From assembly GCF_000971975.1 (NCBI RefSeq), contig NZ_KQ040778.1:186001-250000 (forward strand): a stretch of 64,000 bases of DNA, given 5' to 3'. Both the position numbers and the translations under genes were made by a program. The notes beneath the pieces are model-generated. The model searched no databases. It was not told the DNA's origin and saw only the letters and a program-made list of their open reading frames with translations. Each line of letters starts with the position of its first letter. The first letter of the stretch is position 1. The stretch comes from Paenibacillus algorifonticola. GTDB lineage: Bacteria; Bacillota; Bacilli; Paenibacillales; Paenibacillaceae. Below, piece after piece: positions 1 through 9,549 of this stretch.

Positions 1-1686
1 CAGTTTTTCCGTCCGTTTTCGATTGCTGTCGTCCTCTCCATATCGATCTCGCTGTTAGTATCGATGATGCTGATTCCTGTGCTGGGCAGCTTTTTTTTCA
101 GAAACGTTAAGCCGCATACGAAGGAAAGCAGACTTTCGAATGGTTTTGAAAAAATCATCCGCAGCGCTCTGAAGCGCAAAGCGCTCGTCCTAGGGTCAGC
201 CGTAGTGCTCCTAGTAGGCTCGCTCGGCATGATTCCTTTAATCGGCGTTGCTTTTCTGCCGACTAGCGCGACTCCGAGCTTAGCCATTGATGTTGCCCTG
301 CCAGCGCAAAGCAGCTTGAAGCAGACGGACGATGTCAGCGGCAAGGTGGAGGCTTATTTAAGCAAGCAAGGCAATGTGGAGAGCTATGAGGTTTCTGTTG
401 GCGGTGCAGGCGCTAACCCGCTGCTGTCCAGCGGCGGCAATAATAAAGCGACGATTACGGTTCAATTCGCCGAAGGAAGCGATATGGCGCAATTGACTTC
501 GAAGCTGCAGACTGAGCTGCTGACAGTGGTCACTGCTGAACAGGTGGGCACGACGCTCAATATTAAAGCGGGCGAACAGCAGGGGCCGCCTTCGGGCAAC
601 AATATTGATGTGAGCATTTATTCGGACAGTGCGGACAAGCTGGCGCAAACTGCCCTTCAAATTGAAAATCTCATGAATGAAAGCAGCGATTTGAAGGATA
701 TTACGAACAATATGGATGAGGTAACGCCAAAATGGGTCATTTCCCTCAATCAAAGCGGAATCGATGATAATATTAGCCCTTATCTGATTATGCAATTGAC
801 CGGCGAGCAGCTTCGTCCAGTAGATGCCGGAACTTACAAAATCGATAATAAGGAGCAAGCAATAATCTTATCGTATAAACAGCAAATTGCCACGAAGGAA
901 GAGCTGGAAAATATACAGATTCCTACTGCAGCGGGCATGAAGAAGCTGAAGGATATCGCAGATATAACGGAGCAGAACACCTGGATAAAGGTCAGCCATG
1001 ATGATGGCAAAATGTACGCTCTCGTCAGTGGAGCGGTAAAGGATGCCAGTGCAGTATCTGCGGTGACAAAGCAGGTACAGGCGGATATTGACAGCCTGAC
1101 GCTGCCTTCCGGTGTGGAGCTCAAGGTAGGCGGCGGCCTGCAAATGATAAATGACGGCTTCTCAAGCTTGGGCATCGCCATGGCGGCAGCGATTGGTCTC
1201 GTATTTATTATTATGAGCATGACGTTCGGAGGTTTGCGTACGCCGCTTATAATTTTAGCCTCGCTTGTGTTTATTCCGATTGGCTCACTCAGCGCCTTGC
1301 TTCTGTCAGGGCAGTCGCTGTCTATGAGCGGCATGATTGGCATGCTAATGCTGGTCGGCATCGTCGTTACTAATGCGGTCGTACTGCTTGATCGGGTGGA
1401 GAAAAATCGCAAAGCGGGCATACCGATTACAGAAGCCATTGTGGAGGCGGCAAGAACAAGGCTCAGACCGATCTTAATGACGGCTTTTGCAACGATGCTT
1501 GCGCTTGTTCCGCTTGCGTTATCCGGCTCCTCGACGAGTCTCATTTCAGGAGGCCTTGCGATTACGGTTATTGGCGGCTTGTTCAGCTCGACGGTGCTCA
1601 CGCTGATCGTCATGCCGGTCATTTATGAAATGGTATGGAAAAAACACAAGGTTATTGAAGCGGATGCATTCAATGATTATGAATGA
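1..1686 (+). CDS. RND-family efflux transporter, 5'-truncated (SwrC/AcrB-like)
   Basis: The frame is open from base 1, so the gene begins outside the window and only about the C-terminal half is present. RND proteins are proton-driven exporters in the cytoplasmic membrane. The visible part starts with a hydrophobic segment (VVLSISISLLVSMMLIPVL), continues with a large extracytoplasmic domain, and ends with the hydrophobic block around SMTFGGLRTPLIIL, GIVVTNAVVLLDR and ARTRLRPILMT, which is the classic RND C-terminal membrane signature. It ends four codons before a small membrane protein gene and is probably co-transcribed with it. In Gram-positives such proteins (SwrC/YerP type) export lipopeptides or drugs; the substrate here is unknown. 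Confidence 0.93.
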   Translation, partial: QFFRPFSIAVVLSISISLLVSMMLIPVLGSFFFRNVKPHTKESRLSNGFEKIIRSALKRKALVLGSAVVLLVGSLGMIPLIGVAFLPTSATPSLAIDVALPAQSSLKQTDDVSGKVEAYLSKQGNVESYEVSVGGAGANPLLSSGGNNKATITVQFAEGSDMAQLTSKLQTELLTVVTAEQVGTTLNIKAGEQQGPPSGNNIDVSIYSDSADKLAQTALQIENLMNESSDLKDITNNMDEVTPKWVISLNQSGIDDNISPYLIMQLTGEQLRPVDAGTYKIDNKEQAIILSYKQQIATKEELENIQIPTAAGMKKLKDIADITEQNTWIKVSHDDGKMYALVSGAVKDASAVSAVTKQVQADIDSLTLPSGVELKVGGGLQMINDGFSSLGIAMAAAIGLVFIIMSMTFGGLRTPLIILASLVFIPIGSLSALLLSGQSLSMSGMIGMLMLVGIVVTNAVVLLDRVEKNRKAGIPITEAIVEAARTRLRPILMTAFATMLALVPLALSGSSTSLISGGLAITVIGGLFSSTVLTLIVMPVIYEMVWKKHKVIEADAFNDYE

Positions 1687-1705
1687 GGAAGAGGGAGTGA
1701 GATGA

Positions 1706-1909
1706 ATGAATGGACGTAAAGGAAGAAGATTCATGATGTTTGGCGTACTTGCTGTGCTAATGCTGGGGGCTGCTTTCGCTGAGGTGCCTACGCGGCAGGG
1801 CAGTGAGGTGGCGCTGATGCCGCTCCTTCTCATTCTGCTTTCGCTCAGCGTGTATCGGATCGTTCGCGTACGCCGCCGCAGCATGTATAAAGGAAAAGGC
1901 TTGTCGTAA
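1706..1909 (+). CDS. small membrane protein, unknown function
   Basis: A 67-residue product. A basic N-terminus (MNGRKGRRF) is followed by two hydrophobic stretches separated by a short polar loop (about residues 10-24 and 36-48) and a basic tail (RVRRRSMYKGKG). The ribosome site GAGGGAGTGAG lies just upstream. It follows the RND gene by about 20 bases, so it is probably in the same transcript and could be an accessory subunit; this is inference from position only. No family recognised. Confidence 0.6.
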   Translation: MNGRKGRRFMMFGVLAVLMLGAAFAEVPTRQGSEVALMPLLLILLSLSVYRIVRVRRRSMYKGKGLS

Positions 1910-2004
1910 GCCTGGCGTAATAAAGGTGCGTATGGCAATGTATGTCCTAACTCTTGACCTGCTTGCTATTCAGGACTATAATTATGCTGATATAAGATGA
2001 AAAA

Positions 2005-2292
2005 GCAATGATAAAGACATGTATTTACACGTTCAACTGGTCCAGAGAGAGGAAACAAGGCTGCAATTTCCTTCCAGCTAGATGTAAATATACCCCTTTG
2101 TAGCTGTATAGCCGAACGGGCTTCAATTAGTGAAGCGCCAATAAGCTGTACCGGAAATCTCCGTTACCAGATGAATTAAGGATTGGCTGCTGCCGGGATG
2201 AAATACGCTGGAAGGCGTTAGGCGAGCAATCGAATTAGGGTGGAACCACGAGCTTACAAGCACTCGTCCCTTCGCGGGATGCGTGCTTTTTT
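2005..2292 (+). promoter_or_regulatory. T-box riboswitch upstream of thrS
   Basis: The canonical T-box AGGGTGGAACCACG is at 2237-2250 and is followed by an intrinsic terminator (2259-2292, arms AAGCAC-CGTCCC and GGGATGCGTGCTT, then a T run). Stem I features are visible: the AGAGAG element at 2044, the GGCTG distal loop near 2059, and a stem pairing GTATTTACA (about 2021) with TGTAAATAT. The unpaired 3' strand after that stem reads ACCCC, giving a plausible threonine specifier ACC at 2092-2094. Uncharged tRNA-Thr would stabilise the antiterminator and allow thrS transcription. The 5' limit is approximate and the specifier is my inference. Confidence 0.93.
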
Positions 2293-2345
2293 TGCGTTCA
2301 GAACGCAGCAGCTTGGAAGCTTAGCGAATGGAAAGGATGATAACA

Positions 2346-4283
2346 ATGGCGATTAAAGTAACTTTGCCGGATGGCGCAATAAGGGAGTATGAAGCAGGAA
2401 CAACAATTGAAGAGGTGGCTGGCTCGATTAGCAGCGGGCTGCGCAAAAATGCAATTGCAGGTAAAATTGACGGAAAAACCGTTGATGTTTATACGCCAAT
2501 TAGCGAGGATGCAAAGGTTGAAATTGTCACTTTGGATTCGGCTGACGGGCTGGAAGTATATCGTCACAGCACAGCGCATTTGATGGCACAGGCGATCAAG
2601 CGTCTGTATGCCGATGTCGATCTTAAGCTCGGTATTGGCCCCGTTATTGAGGATGGCTTCTACTATGACATCGATATGGAGCAGTCGATCACTCCGGAAG
2701 ATTTGGTGAAAATCGAGAAGGAAATGGATAAAATTGTTCAGCAAAATCTCGATATCCGCCGCCGCGTCGTCAGTCGTGATGAAGCGATTGCCGTATTTAC
2801 CGATATTGGCGATACGCTCAAGCTGGAGCTGATCCGCGATCTTCCTGTGGAATCGGAAATTACCATTTATGATCAGGGCGAATTTTTCGACCTATGCCGT
2901 GGGCCTCACCTTCCGTCTACTGGACGGATTAAAGCCTTCAAGCTGCTCAGCGTAGCAGGCGCTTACTGGCGCGGCGATTCCAAAAACAAAATGCTGCAGC
3001 GCATTTACGGAACAGCATTCCCGAAAAAAGCGCAGTTGGATGAGCATCTGCATTTTCTCGAGGAAGCGAAAAAACGCGACCACCGCAAGCTTGGACGCGA
3101 GCTGAAAATGTTCACGTTCTCGCGTGAGGTTGGCCAAGGCTTGCCGCTCTGGCTGCCGAATGGCGCGAAAGTTCGCCGTACATTGGAGCGCTACATCGTC
3201 GATATGGAAGAGCGTCTTGGCTATGAGCATGTATATACCCCAGTGCTGGCGAACGTGGAACTGTACAAAACATCCGGCCACTGGGAGCACTACAGCGAGG
3301 ATATGTTCCCGAAAATGGTGCTGGATAACGAAGAGCTCGTTCTTCGTCCGATGAACTGCCCGCATCATATGATGGTTTTCAAAAGCGATATGAGAAGCTA
3401 TCGCGACTTGCCCGTGCGCATTGCAGAAATGGGAACGATGCACCGTTATGAAATGTCCGGCGCCCTGACTGGTTTGCACCGCGTTCGCGCGATGACGCTG
3501 AATGACGCGCATATTTTCTGCCGCCCAGACCAAATCAAGGAAGAGTTTGCACGTGTTGTTAACCTTATTCGCAAAGTATACGAGGATTTCGGCATTAAGG
3601 AATACCGGTTCCGTCTATCCTACCGTGATCCACAGGACACTGAGAAGTATTTCCAAAATGATGAAATGTGGGAAATGTCGCAGCGCATGCTTCGCGAAGT
3701 CGTAGAGGAGCTGGACCTGCCATTTTTCGAGGCAGAAGGCGAAGCGGCTTTCTACGGTCCGAAGCTGGACGTTCAGATCAAGACCGCACTAGGCAAAGAA
3801 GAGACGCTATCCACAGCACAGCTGGACTTCCTTCTTCCAGAGCGTTTCGAGCTGGAATACATCGGCGAAGACGGCAAGAAGCACCGTCCAGTCGTTATTC
3901 ACCGCGGCATCATCAGCACAATGGAGCGCATGACTGCATTCCTGCTTGAGAATTTTGCTGGCGCACTGCCGCTATGGCTGTCGCCGATTCAAGCGAAGGT
4001 GATTCCGGTTTCCACCGTTTATGAGGAATATGCGCGTGAAGTGGCTGAGAAGCTGCAAGAAGCGGGCATTCGCGTAGAAAGCGATCTTCGTAATGAGAAG
4101 CTTGGCTATAAAATTCGCGAGGCGCAAATTGAGAAAGTGCCTTATATGCTCGTTGTCGGCGAGAACGAAATGCAAGCTGGATCGGTTTCGATCCGCAAGC
4201 GCGGCGAAGGCGATATCGGTGCAAAATCCATTGCCGAGACAGCTGAATTGCTGGAGCAAGAAATTAAAACGAAGGCGATTTAA
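2346..4283 (+). CDS. thrS: threonyl-tRNA synthetase
   Basis: Charges tRNA-Thr in the cytoplasm. The 645-residue product matches the usual bacterial length. Domains in order: N-terminal TGS domain ([16 protein letters not shown]), editing domain ([12 protein letters not shown] and YRGPH-like CRGPH), class II catalytic core with zinc-site motif MNCPHHM, motif 2 around [10 protein letters not shown], motif 3 with [10 protein letters not shown], and the anticodon-binding C-terminus ([10 protein letters not shown] to the end). The ATG at 2346 is preferred over one at 2328 because AAAGGATG sits at the right distance and the protein then starts [10 protein letters not shown] like its homologues. Expression is controlled by the T-box directly upstream. 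Confidence 0.98.
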   Translation: MAIKVTLPDGAIREYEAGTTIEEVAGSISSGLRKNAIAGKIDGKTVDVYTPISEDAKVEIVTLDSADGLEVYRHSTAHLMAQAIKRLYADVDLKLGIGPVIEDGFYYDIDMEQSITPEDLVKIEKEMDKIVQQNLDIRRRVVSRDEAIAVFTDIGDTLKLELIRDLPVESEITIYDQGEFFDLCRGPHLPSTGRIKAFKLLSVAGAYWRGDSKNKMLQRIYGTAFPKKAQLDEHLHFLEEAKKRDHRKLGRELKMFTFSREVGQGLPLWLPNGAKVRRTLERYIVDMEERLGYEHVYTPVLANVELYKTSGHWEHYSEDMFPKMVLDNEELVLRPMNCPHHMMVFKSDMRSYRDLPVRIAEMGTMHRYEMSGALTGLHRVRAMTLNDAHIFCRPDQIKEEFARVVNLIRKVYEDFGIKEYRFRLSYRDPQDTEKYFQNDEMWEMSQRMLREVVEELDLPFFEAEGEAAFYGPKLDVQIKTALGKEETLSTAQLDFLLPERFELEYIGEDGKKHRPVVIHRGIISTMERMTAFLLENFAGALPLWLSPIQAKVIPVSTVYEEYAREVAEKLQEAGIRVESDLRNEKLGYKIREAQIEKVPYMLVVGENEMQAGSVSIRKRGEGDIGAKSIAETAELLEQEIKTKAI

Positions 4284-4311
4284 GAGCAGCTAGCAACAGC
4301 TTGTTTGAATA

Positions 4312-4376
4312 AAGCTTGTACCACTTGGGCAATCTTCTTCTGAGGAGGAAGTGCCCAAATGGTTACAAGCTTTTTT
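4312..4376 (+). terminator. long terminator hairpin overlapping the next gene's start
   Basis: Arms 4312-4340 and 4343-4372 pair almost completely (AAGCTTGTA with TACAAGCTT, TTGGGCA with TGCCCAA, then a CTTCTTC/GAGGAG-like tip) and are followed by six T. It should terminate thrS transcripts. The 3' arm contains the AGGAGG site and ATG of the downstream 3D-domain gene, so any read-through transcript would have its ribosome site buried. Confidence 0.85.
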
Positions 4377-5006
4377 CATTATAAAAAAATGCTGCTCGCA
4401 ATCGCTGCGCTCGTATTGCTTACGATCTGTTTAATGCCATACCCAGACAAGGAGCCTGATCAGGCAGTATTGACGCAGCATATGCCAGCAATAGTCGGTC
4501 CAGAAGCAGTTAAATTGACAGGAGCAGCGGCAATGTCAATGGTACAAGATAAACATATTCAAACCGTCAAGCAGCAGCTAACGCCGCAAAAACCGGCGTA
4601 CGATAAAGTGAAGGTCGTCGCAACGGGCTACACAGCCGGAGTTGAATCGACAGGAAAGCGGCCCGGCCATCCGAGCTATGGCATTACTTATTCAGGCGTG
4701 AAGGTTCGCAGGGATATGGTTTCCACGATTGCGGCTGATCCGAAGCTGTTCCCGATTGGCTCTCTGCTCTATATTCCCGGATACGGGTATGGCGTCGTCG
4801 CTGATACAGGATCAGCCATTAAAGGCAGCAGAATCGATTTGTATTTCGAGACAACGGCGGATGTATTCAAGCAGTGGGGCAAGCGCACAGTGGAGGTTCA
4901 GGTCATTCGCAAGGGCAGCGGCAAGCTGTCTCAGGCTTGGCTCAATAAGGTTAACAAAGCCGCAGAAGTAGGGAAAGGCTTGCCCGAAGCTTATCTTGAA
5001 TCGTAG
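4359..5006 (+). CDS. 3D-domain (YuiC/MltA-fold) cell wall protein
   Basis: 215 residues, close to YuiC of Bacillus subtilis. An N-terminal membrane anchor or signal ([18 protein letters not shown], about residues 11-28) is followed by a linker and a C-terminal 3D domain (about residues 85-190) with conserved aspartates in [17 protein letters not shown]. This domain is known from Sps/YuiC and resuscitation-factor-like lytic transglycosylases that cut peptidoglycan glycan strands outside the membrane. AGGAGG lies 10 bases before the ATG, but both sit in the 3' arm of the thrS terminator hairpin, so expression probably needs an internal promoter or hairpin opening. Confidence 0.88.
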   Translation: MVTSFFHYKKMLLAIAALVLLTICLMPYPDKEPDQAVLTQHMPAIVGPEAVKLTGAAAMSMVQDKHIQTVKQQLTPQKPAYDKVKVVATGYTAGVESTGKRPGHPSYGITYSGVKVRRDMVSTIAADPKLFPIGSLLYIPGYGYGVVADTGSAIKGSRIDLYFETTADVFKQWGKRTVEVQVIRKGSGKLSQAWLNKVNKAAEVGKGLPEAYLES

Positions 5007-5071
5007 CAATAACATGCATATTAGAGCCATAACCCGCCATAATAACATGGACGGGGAGGTGAAAAACCAAC

Positions 5072-5203
5072 ATGGCAAAGAACAAAAACAATAAAGTAGC
5101 TCAAACGAACCAAAAGCTAAATACCGAGTTTGCGGAAGAATTTGGGCAAAATAATGAAACGAGCAATGCAGCTGCTAAATCGACACAAAAAAAGCAGAAG
5201 TAA
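5072..5203 (+). CDS. small acid-soluble spore protein, gamma-type-like
   Basis: A 43-residue ORF with a strong ribosome site (GGGGAGGTG). The product begins MAKNKNNKVAQTNQKLNTEF and is rich in Asn, Gln and Lys. The segment NTEFAEEFGQ resembles the FGTEFASET repeat of gamma-type SASPs, which are stored in the spore core and degraded at germination. Unlike B. subtilis SspE it has a single repeat. It lies between the 3D-domain gene and its own terminator. Family assignment rests on composition and this one motif; a different short spore protein is possible. Confidence 0.7.
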   Translation: MAKNKNNKVAQTNQKLNTEFAEEFGQNNETSNAAAKSTQKKQK

Positions 5204-5228
5204 CAATCTGCCCCAATAAATAAGTGAG

Positions 5229-5256
5229 AAAAGGAGCCGCTATGGCTCCTTTTTTC
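5229..5256 (+). terminator. intrinsic terminator after the SASP gene
   Basis: Hairpin AAGGAGCC/GGCTCCTT with loop GCTAT followed by T6. Confidence 0.9.
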
Positions 5257-5371
5257 TAACGTAGCGGATAGGCATTGAAATTAGGAGATAAAAAACAGTT
5301 TTCAAACGATCCTGTTTTATTGTATGATTACGGTGTAACGAATAATCACATGATAAGACAGGTGAACTCTC

Positions 5372-5749
5372 ATGACTGATCCTATAACATTCACAAACTA
5401 TTCTGCTTCTGAGCATCGCAGAGCTGCTGAGGTGCTTCCGTTCATTGATGCTTATATCGCCAAGAAGGAACAGGAAATTATCGAAATAGAGCAAATGGTT
5501 GAGCGATACGAGAAGCGCCGTCTCAAGGAAGAGAGGGCTTATCAATCGATGTCTGCTTTCAGGCGTATGTTGTCAGGGAAGAAACCGGTTCATCATTTGG
5601 CGGTTGAGCATATTCATTTCGTACGCAAGCCAATGGAGAAAGTTCGTGCGCTAAAGCTTGAAATTGAAAATGTACGCGTTATCCAGAACAGTTCGGCTCC
5701 AACAGATATGGTCACAGTTCCCTTTGAGCTGGCGAATGACTTGCTATAA
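5372..5749 (+). CDS. conserved hypothetical coiled-coil protein
   Basis: 125 residues. I do not recognise a family. Residues about 28-60 are strongly charged and helical (AKKEQEIIEIEQMVERYEKR), probably a coiled coil, and a second helical stretch follows near 85-103. No signal peptide or membrane segment, so cytoplasmic. A ribosome site (ACAGGTGA) precedes the ATG. It is a single gene, closed by the bidirectional terminator shared with amt. Confidence 0.7.
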   Translation: MTDPITFTNYSASEHRRAAEVLPFIDAYIAKKEQEIIEIEQMVERYEKRRLKEERAYQSMSAFRRMLSGKKPVHHLAVEHIHFVRKPMEKVRALKLEIENVRVIQNSSAPTDMVTVPFELANDLL

Positions 5750-5787
5750 GATATAGAAGAGAAATTTCATTCCTTTCAAATAAAACA

Positions 5788-5838
5788 AACCTCCATAATC
5801 CCGGATGCTTGGCATCGCTGGGGATATGGAGGTTTTTT
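5788..5838. terminator. bidirectional terminator between the hypothetical and amt
   Basis: AACCTCCATA pairs with TATGGAGGTT; T6 follows on the plus strand and a T-rich stretch on the minus strand, serving the converging genes. Confidence 0.85.
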
Positions 5839-5856
5839 GTTAAACGTATATAGCTA

Positions 5857-7152
5857 TCAATTGCCGCTCTTCAGGCGGTCTACATCAAGAAAATCCGTAT
5901 CGTAGCTGTAAGCGGGAACGCCATGAATGCCAACGTCCAGACCGATAAGCTCCTCGTCTTTGGAGACGCGAACGGGCATGATTTTGCGGATGAGCCATAA
6001 TACGCCCCAAGTGAATACAAAACCCCATACAGATACGGTGACGAGGCCAAGTGCTTGTACACCAAGCAGCTTCAATCCGCCGCCATAAAACAATCCGTAG
6101 TAGCCTTGTCCGACTTCGCCGGCAAGCTCTGGCTTGGCAAACAATCCGAGCGCCAGCGTCCCGATACTGCCGCTGATGCCGTGTACGGCGAAGGCGCCAA
6201 CGGGATCGTCGATTTTTTTGCTTTCCATATACTCGGTAGCGAGCACCATCATAATGCCGCAAATCGCACCGATGAAGATTGCAGCGCCATCAGATACGAA
6301 TGCGCAGCCAGCAGTAATGCCGACAAGCCCAGCAAGCGAGCCGTTAATAACCATCGGGGGATCGGCTTTTTTATAACGAAACATCGTAAACAATATACAG
6401 GTGGCTCCGCCCGCTGCAGCGGACAACATCGTCGTAACGGCGATATGCCCGATCGATGTGTTCGTTGCGCTTAGCGTACTGCCGGCATTAAAGCCGAACC
6501 AGCCGAACCAAAGGATGAATGCGCCAACGGATGCGAGCGGCAAATTGGATGGCGAAACAATGTTCACCTTGCCATCCGGACTGAATTTGCCAATGCGAGG
6601 TCCGACGAAAATGGCAGCAGCTAGAGCCGCAAAGCCGCCAAGGGCATGGATAACAGCTGAACCGGCAAAGTCAATCATGCCGAGCTTGCCAAGCCAGCCC
6701 CCCGTTGACCATACCCAGTGGCCCGCAAGCGGGTAAATGAGTCCGGTCATGGCGATCGTCAGCAAAATGTACGCACGGAAGTGGATACGCTCAGCCACGG
6801 CACCGGATACGATGGAGATGACCGCGATAACGAAGGCACATTGGAACAGCCAATACGTTTCATGGGAGATATTAAGTACAATATGAGAAAGGTCGCCGCT
6901 CAGCAGGAAGCCGCTGGTGCCGAACAGACCGCTTACATCTTTGCCGTACATAATAGCGAACCCAAAAAAATAAAAAACAAGCGCCCCGAAAGCAATATCA
7001 ACGAACACTTTCATAATGATGCTGACGGCATTCTTTTGGCGGACGAAGCCAGCCTCCAGAAGAGCAAAGCCGCCCTCCATCAGCAAAATCATAGCCGCTG
7101 TCAAGACAACCCAGATTGTATCGAGACCTCTCGACAGTTCTGACAACTCCAT
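5857..7152 (-). CDS. amt: ammonium transporter (Amt/NrgA)
   Basis: About 431 residues with eleven hydrophobic segments typical of Amt, a trimeric membrane channel for ammonium/ammonia. Recognisable Amt sequence includes MEGGFALLEAGFVRQKN near the N-terminus, WGFGFNAGSTLSA-like WFGFNAGSTLSATN, and the conserved HALGG and AVHGISG motifs carrying the pore histidines. A TTG at 7164 would sit directly against the AAGGGG ribosome site, so ATG 7152 (MELSELSRGLDT) is preferred. No PII (glnK/nrgB) gene is adjacent. The upstream TTGACA/TATAAT promoter and GlnR/TnrA box imply induction under nitrogen limitation. Confidence 0.97.
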   Translation of the reverse strand: MELSELSRGLDTIWVVLTAAMILLMEGGFALLEAGFVRQKNAVSIIMKVFVDIAFGALVFYFFGFAIMYGKDVSGLFGTSGFLLSGDLSHIVLNISHETYWLFQCAFVIAVISIVSGAVAERIHFRAYILLTIAMTGLIYPLAGHWVWSTGGWLGKLGMIDFAGSAVIHALGGFAALAAAIFVGPRIGKFSPDGKVNIVSPSNLPLASVGAFILWFGWFGFNAGSTLSATNTSIGHIAVTTMLSAAAGGATCILFTMFRYKKADPPMVINGSLAGLVGITAGCAFVSDGAAIFIGAICGIMMVLATEYMESKKIDDPVGAFAVHGISGSIGTLALGLFAKPELAGEVGQGYYGLFYGGGLKLLGVQALGLVTVSVWGFVFTWGVLWLIRKIMPVRVSKDEELIGLDVGIHGVPAYSYDTDFLDVDRLKSGN

Positions 7153-7213
7153 TGTGTAGGCCAACCCCTTATATTCGGATATAAAATGATGTTACATTGC
7201 TAATTCGTTGATC

Positions 7214-7243
7214 ATTATAATGATTCCGAGTTAACAATGTCAA
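7214..7243 (-). promoter_or_regulatory. sigma-A promoter of amt
   Basis: On the minus strand TTGACA (7243-7238) and TATAAT (7219-7214) are separated by 18 bases, both perfect hexamers. Confidence 0.85.
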
Positions 7244-7251
7244 CGCTTTTA

Positions 7252-7268
7252 TGTAATGTTTCGTAACG
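7252..7268 (-). promoter_or_regulatory. GlnR/TnrA-type box upstream of amt
   Basis: Minus strand CGTTA-N7-TTACA matches the palindromic consensus TGTNA-N7-TNACA except for the first base. Its centre is about 53 bases before the predicted transcription start, the position used by TnrA to activate nrgAB in B. subtilis. Confidence 0.7.
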
Positions 7269-7419
7269 CATGTTAGGTTTAACTGGTGTAATATTCCTTT
7301 GTCTCGGTCTAGAGACTGAGCAGGATTTCAATCGGCCGTCCCTTTCTTGTGTTTGGCGGGTCCGTTATACTTAGACGTATCAAGGATTGAACCAATTGAA
7401 GGCAGGAGTTGATCACCTT

Positions 7420-8508
7420 ATGAATGGCAGCTTTTTTAATCGATTTATAACAGCTGGTATAGTTATTGCGATAGGCGTTGTCTTTTTTCTCAATCAAATG
7501 GGTATCATTTCCACCCAGCTCAGCATTGGAGAAATCATCTCCAACTTTTGGCCGCTTATTTTAATCGTCATTGGGCTGAAAGGGATATTCTCGAGAAATT
7601 CCAACAAGCATGGCGGCGGATTTTGGGTGATGGTTATTATTGGCGTCGTGTTTCTTGCCCGGAACATGGGCTGGTCGGATTGGTCCATAGGCGATATTAT
7701 TCCGTATATTTGGCCGATTATTATTATTTTGGTCGGTATCAATATGCTGCGTAAGCCAAGCAGAAGGAAGCGGGAGAAGCATGAGCCGCCATCCGATGAC
7801 TGGAAATCTTACGATGGTTATACGGAAGGTGAAATTCCTCCAGCACCGCCGCTGCATCCGGGCCCGACGGACCCTTTTCCTCCTGAGCATGAGCAAGCTG
7901 GTCCCGCTAGTGGGGCACCATCTCAGAAAGAGCGCTTTGAAGACGGGAAATCTAAAATTAATTTAGAGAAGGAACAGCCTGTAGGCAACGTGTGGAAGGA
8001 GCAGGCCAAGCAGCGTTACCGCGATCAACGTAAAGAATGGAAACAGCAATATCGGGAACAGCGCAAAGAGTGGAAAAATGAAAAAAATCACTGGAGTGGC
8101 AAAAGCGAGTGGTGGAACAATGATCCGAATACCCAGACCCGCTCCAACTTCATTGGCGATATTCATATCGGTCATGATTATTGGGAGCTGCAGCCGATCA
8201 ATATTTCACATTTTATCGGTGACACCGTTATTGACTTAACGAAGGCGCAAATCGCTTACGGTGAAACGAAAATTACGGTATCCTCTTTTATCGGCGATGT
8301 GAAGGTATATGTGCCTAATGATTATGAGGTGGGCATCCATGTGCAAAGCAGCGTATTCATTGGCGATGTGAAGTTTCTTGGCAAAAAGGAGCACGGCATG
8401 TTCAAGTCGATGGATATGGCTTCCCCTTCCTATGCGGATGCGGATAAAAAAATCAGGCTGGTCGTTAGCTCGTTTATTGGCGATGTGCGTGTGACGAGGG
8501 TGGGATAA
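7420..8508 (+). CDS. liaF: LiaF-like negative regulator of LiaRS
   Basis: About 362 residues. Four hydrophobic segments at the N-terminus (residues about 8-100) form the membrane domain; then a charged, Pro-rich and Lys/Arg/Trp-rich linker; then a C-terminal beta domain with five FIGD motifs spaced by 22-45 residues (last: SSFIGDVRVTRVG), the signature of the LiaF C-terminal domain. LiaF holds the kinase LiaS inactive until cell envelope stress. ATG 7420 is preferred to a TTG at 7387 because AGGAG precedes it. liaS follows after six bases. Confidence 0.9.
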   Translation: MNGSFFNRFITAGIVIAIGVVFFLNQMGIISTQLSIGEIISNFWPLILIVIGLKGIFSRNSNKHGGGFWVMVIIGVVFLARNMGWSDWSIGDIIPYIWPIIIILVGINMLRKPSRRKREKHEPPSDDWKSYDGYTEGEIPPAPPLHPGPTDPFPPEHEQAGPASGAPSQKERFEDGKSKINLEKEQPVGNVWKEQAKQRYRDQRKEWKQQYREQRKEWKNEKNHWSGKSEWWNNDPNTQTRSNFIGDIHIGHDYWELQPINISHFIGDTVIDLTKAQIAYGETKITVSSFIGDVKVYVPNDYEVGIHVQSSVFIGDVKFLGKKEHGMFKSMDMASPSYADADKKIRLVVSSFIGDVRVTRVG

Positions 8509-8514
8509 GCGTTT

Positions 8515-9549
8515 ATGATGGTTCGGTTGCTTCGCAGTGGAAAATGGGAATTGATTTCCATGTTTGTGTTCGCTGCTGCTCTGGCTTATGGAGCGGCGGC
8601 GATGATCGCCTTTGGGCTCATACCGCATGCAGGGAGATGGGAAGTGTGGCTGACTGCCACAGCCGTCTTCCTGCTTGTTGCTGCGTCTTGCGGTTATTGG
8701 GCTGGCAGGCGCATACAGCGCAGAGTAGATACGCTCCAGCTCGCGATCAAGCAGGCCGTTAACGGCAATTTTGAAATTCGGATTGCCGAGCGGGGAGGCT
8801 TGTCATTTACCGAGCTTTATGAGGAATTTAATGTGCTTGCGAGGCAAATGGAGGAGCGGATGACTTACATCCAGCGTACAGGCGAGGAGCAGGTTATGGC
8901 AGAGGCTGCCTCTAATGAGGCGGCGGTGCTGGAAGAGCGTAAAAGGCTCGCCCGTGACTTGCATGATACGGTAAGCCAGCAACTGTTTGCCATGCACATG
9001 TGCGCCTCTTCGCTGCCTAAGCTTCAACAGGTGGATAGCGAACGCGCGGCAGAGGTGCTGGGCCAGTTAATCGAGATGTCAACGCTCGCCCAGAAGCAAA
9101 TGCGCACCTTTATCGCCCAGCTACGTCCGATGGAGCTTGAAGGCCGCACGCTGCGCCAAGCGCTGGATAAGTGGTTTCCTGATTATTGCCGGCAAAACCA
9201 TTTGCAAGGCGAGCTGGAATGGCGGCTTACTGAGCCGTTGTCGGAAGCGAAGGAGCATCAGCTTTTTCTCATCGTGCAGGAGGGGCTGGCCAATATCGTC
9301 AAGCATGCTAAAGCCATGGGCTGCTCGCTGACGCTATCGGAAAATGAACGGCAAATTGTGCTAAGCCTGCAGGATGATGGAACGGGCTTCCGAGTAGATG
9401 AGGTCAAACGGGGCTCCTATGGGCTGTCAACGATGCACGAGCGTGCCCAGAAGCTTGGCGGGACGGCAGAAATTATAAGCAAGCCAGGCAGCGGGACGAG
9501 GGTCAAGGTATCTATTCCAAAAATATGGCGGGGGAGCGATAAAAAATGA
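8515..9549 (+). CDS. liaS: LiaS-like sensor histidine kinase
   Basis: 344 residues. Two membrane helices (about 13-36 and 43-62) flank a very short outer loop, as in intramembrane-sensing kinases; then HAMP (about 65-115), a coiled coil, and a HisKA_3 domain with the phospho-accepting His near residue 150 in RLARDLHDTVSQQ. The ATPase domain has EGLANIVKHAKA (N box), DDGTGF (G1) and GSGTRVKV. It overlaps liaR by four bases (ATGA), giving translational coupling. The partner regulator and LiaF neighbour make the cell-envelope stress assignment strong. Confidence 0.93.
   Translation: MMVRLLRSGKWELISMFVFAAALAYGAAAMIAFGLIPHAGRWEVWLTATAVFLLVAASCGYWAGRRIQRRVDTLQLAIKQAVNGNFEIRIAERGGLSFTELYEEFNVLARQMEERMTYIQRTGEEQVMAEAASNEAAVLEERKRLARDLHDTVSQQLFAMHMCASSLPKLQQVDSERAAEVLGQLIEMSTLAQKQMRTFIAQLRPMELEGRTLRQALDKWFPDYCRQNHLQGELEWRLTEPLSEAKEHQLFLIVQEGLANIVKHAKAMGCSLTLSENERQIVLSLQDDGTGFRVDEVKRGSYGLSTMHERAQKLGGTAEIISKPGSGTRVKVSIPKIWRGSDKK

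Noticed and set aside
834-1622. Long minus-strand open frame (about 262 codons) inside the RND gene
   Set aside because: Antisense to a clear coding frame, Ser/Ile-rich composition typical of reversed membrane protein codons, no ribosome site.
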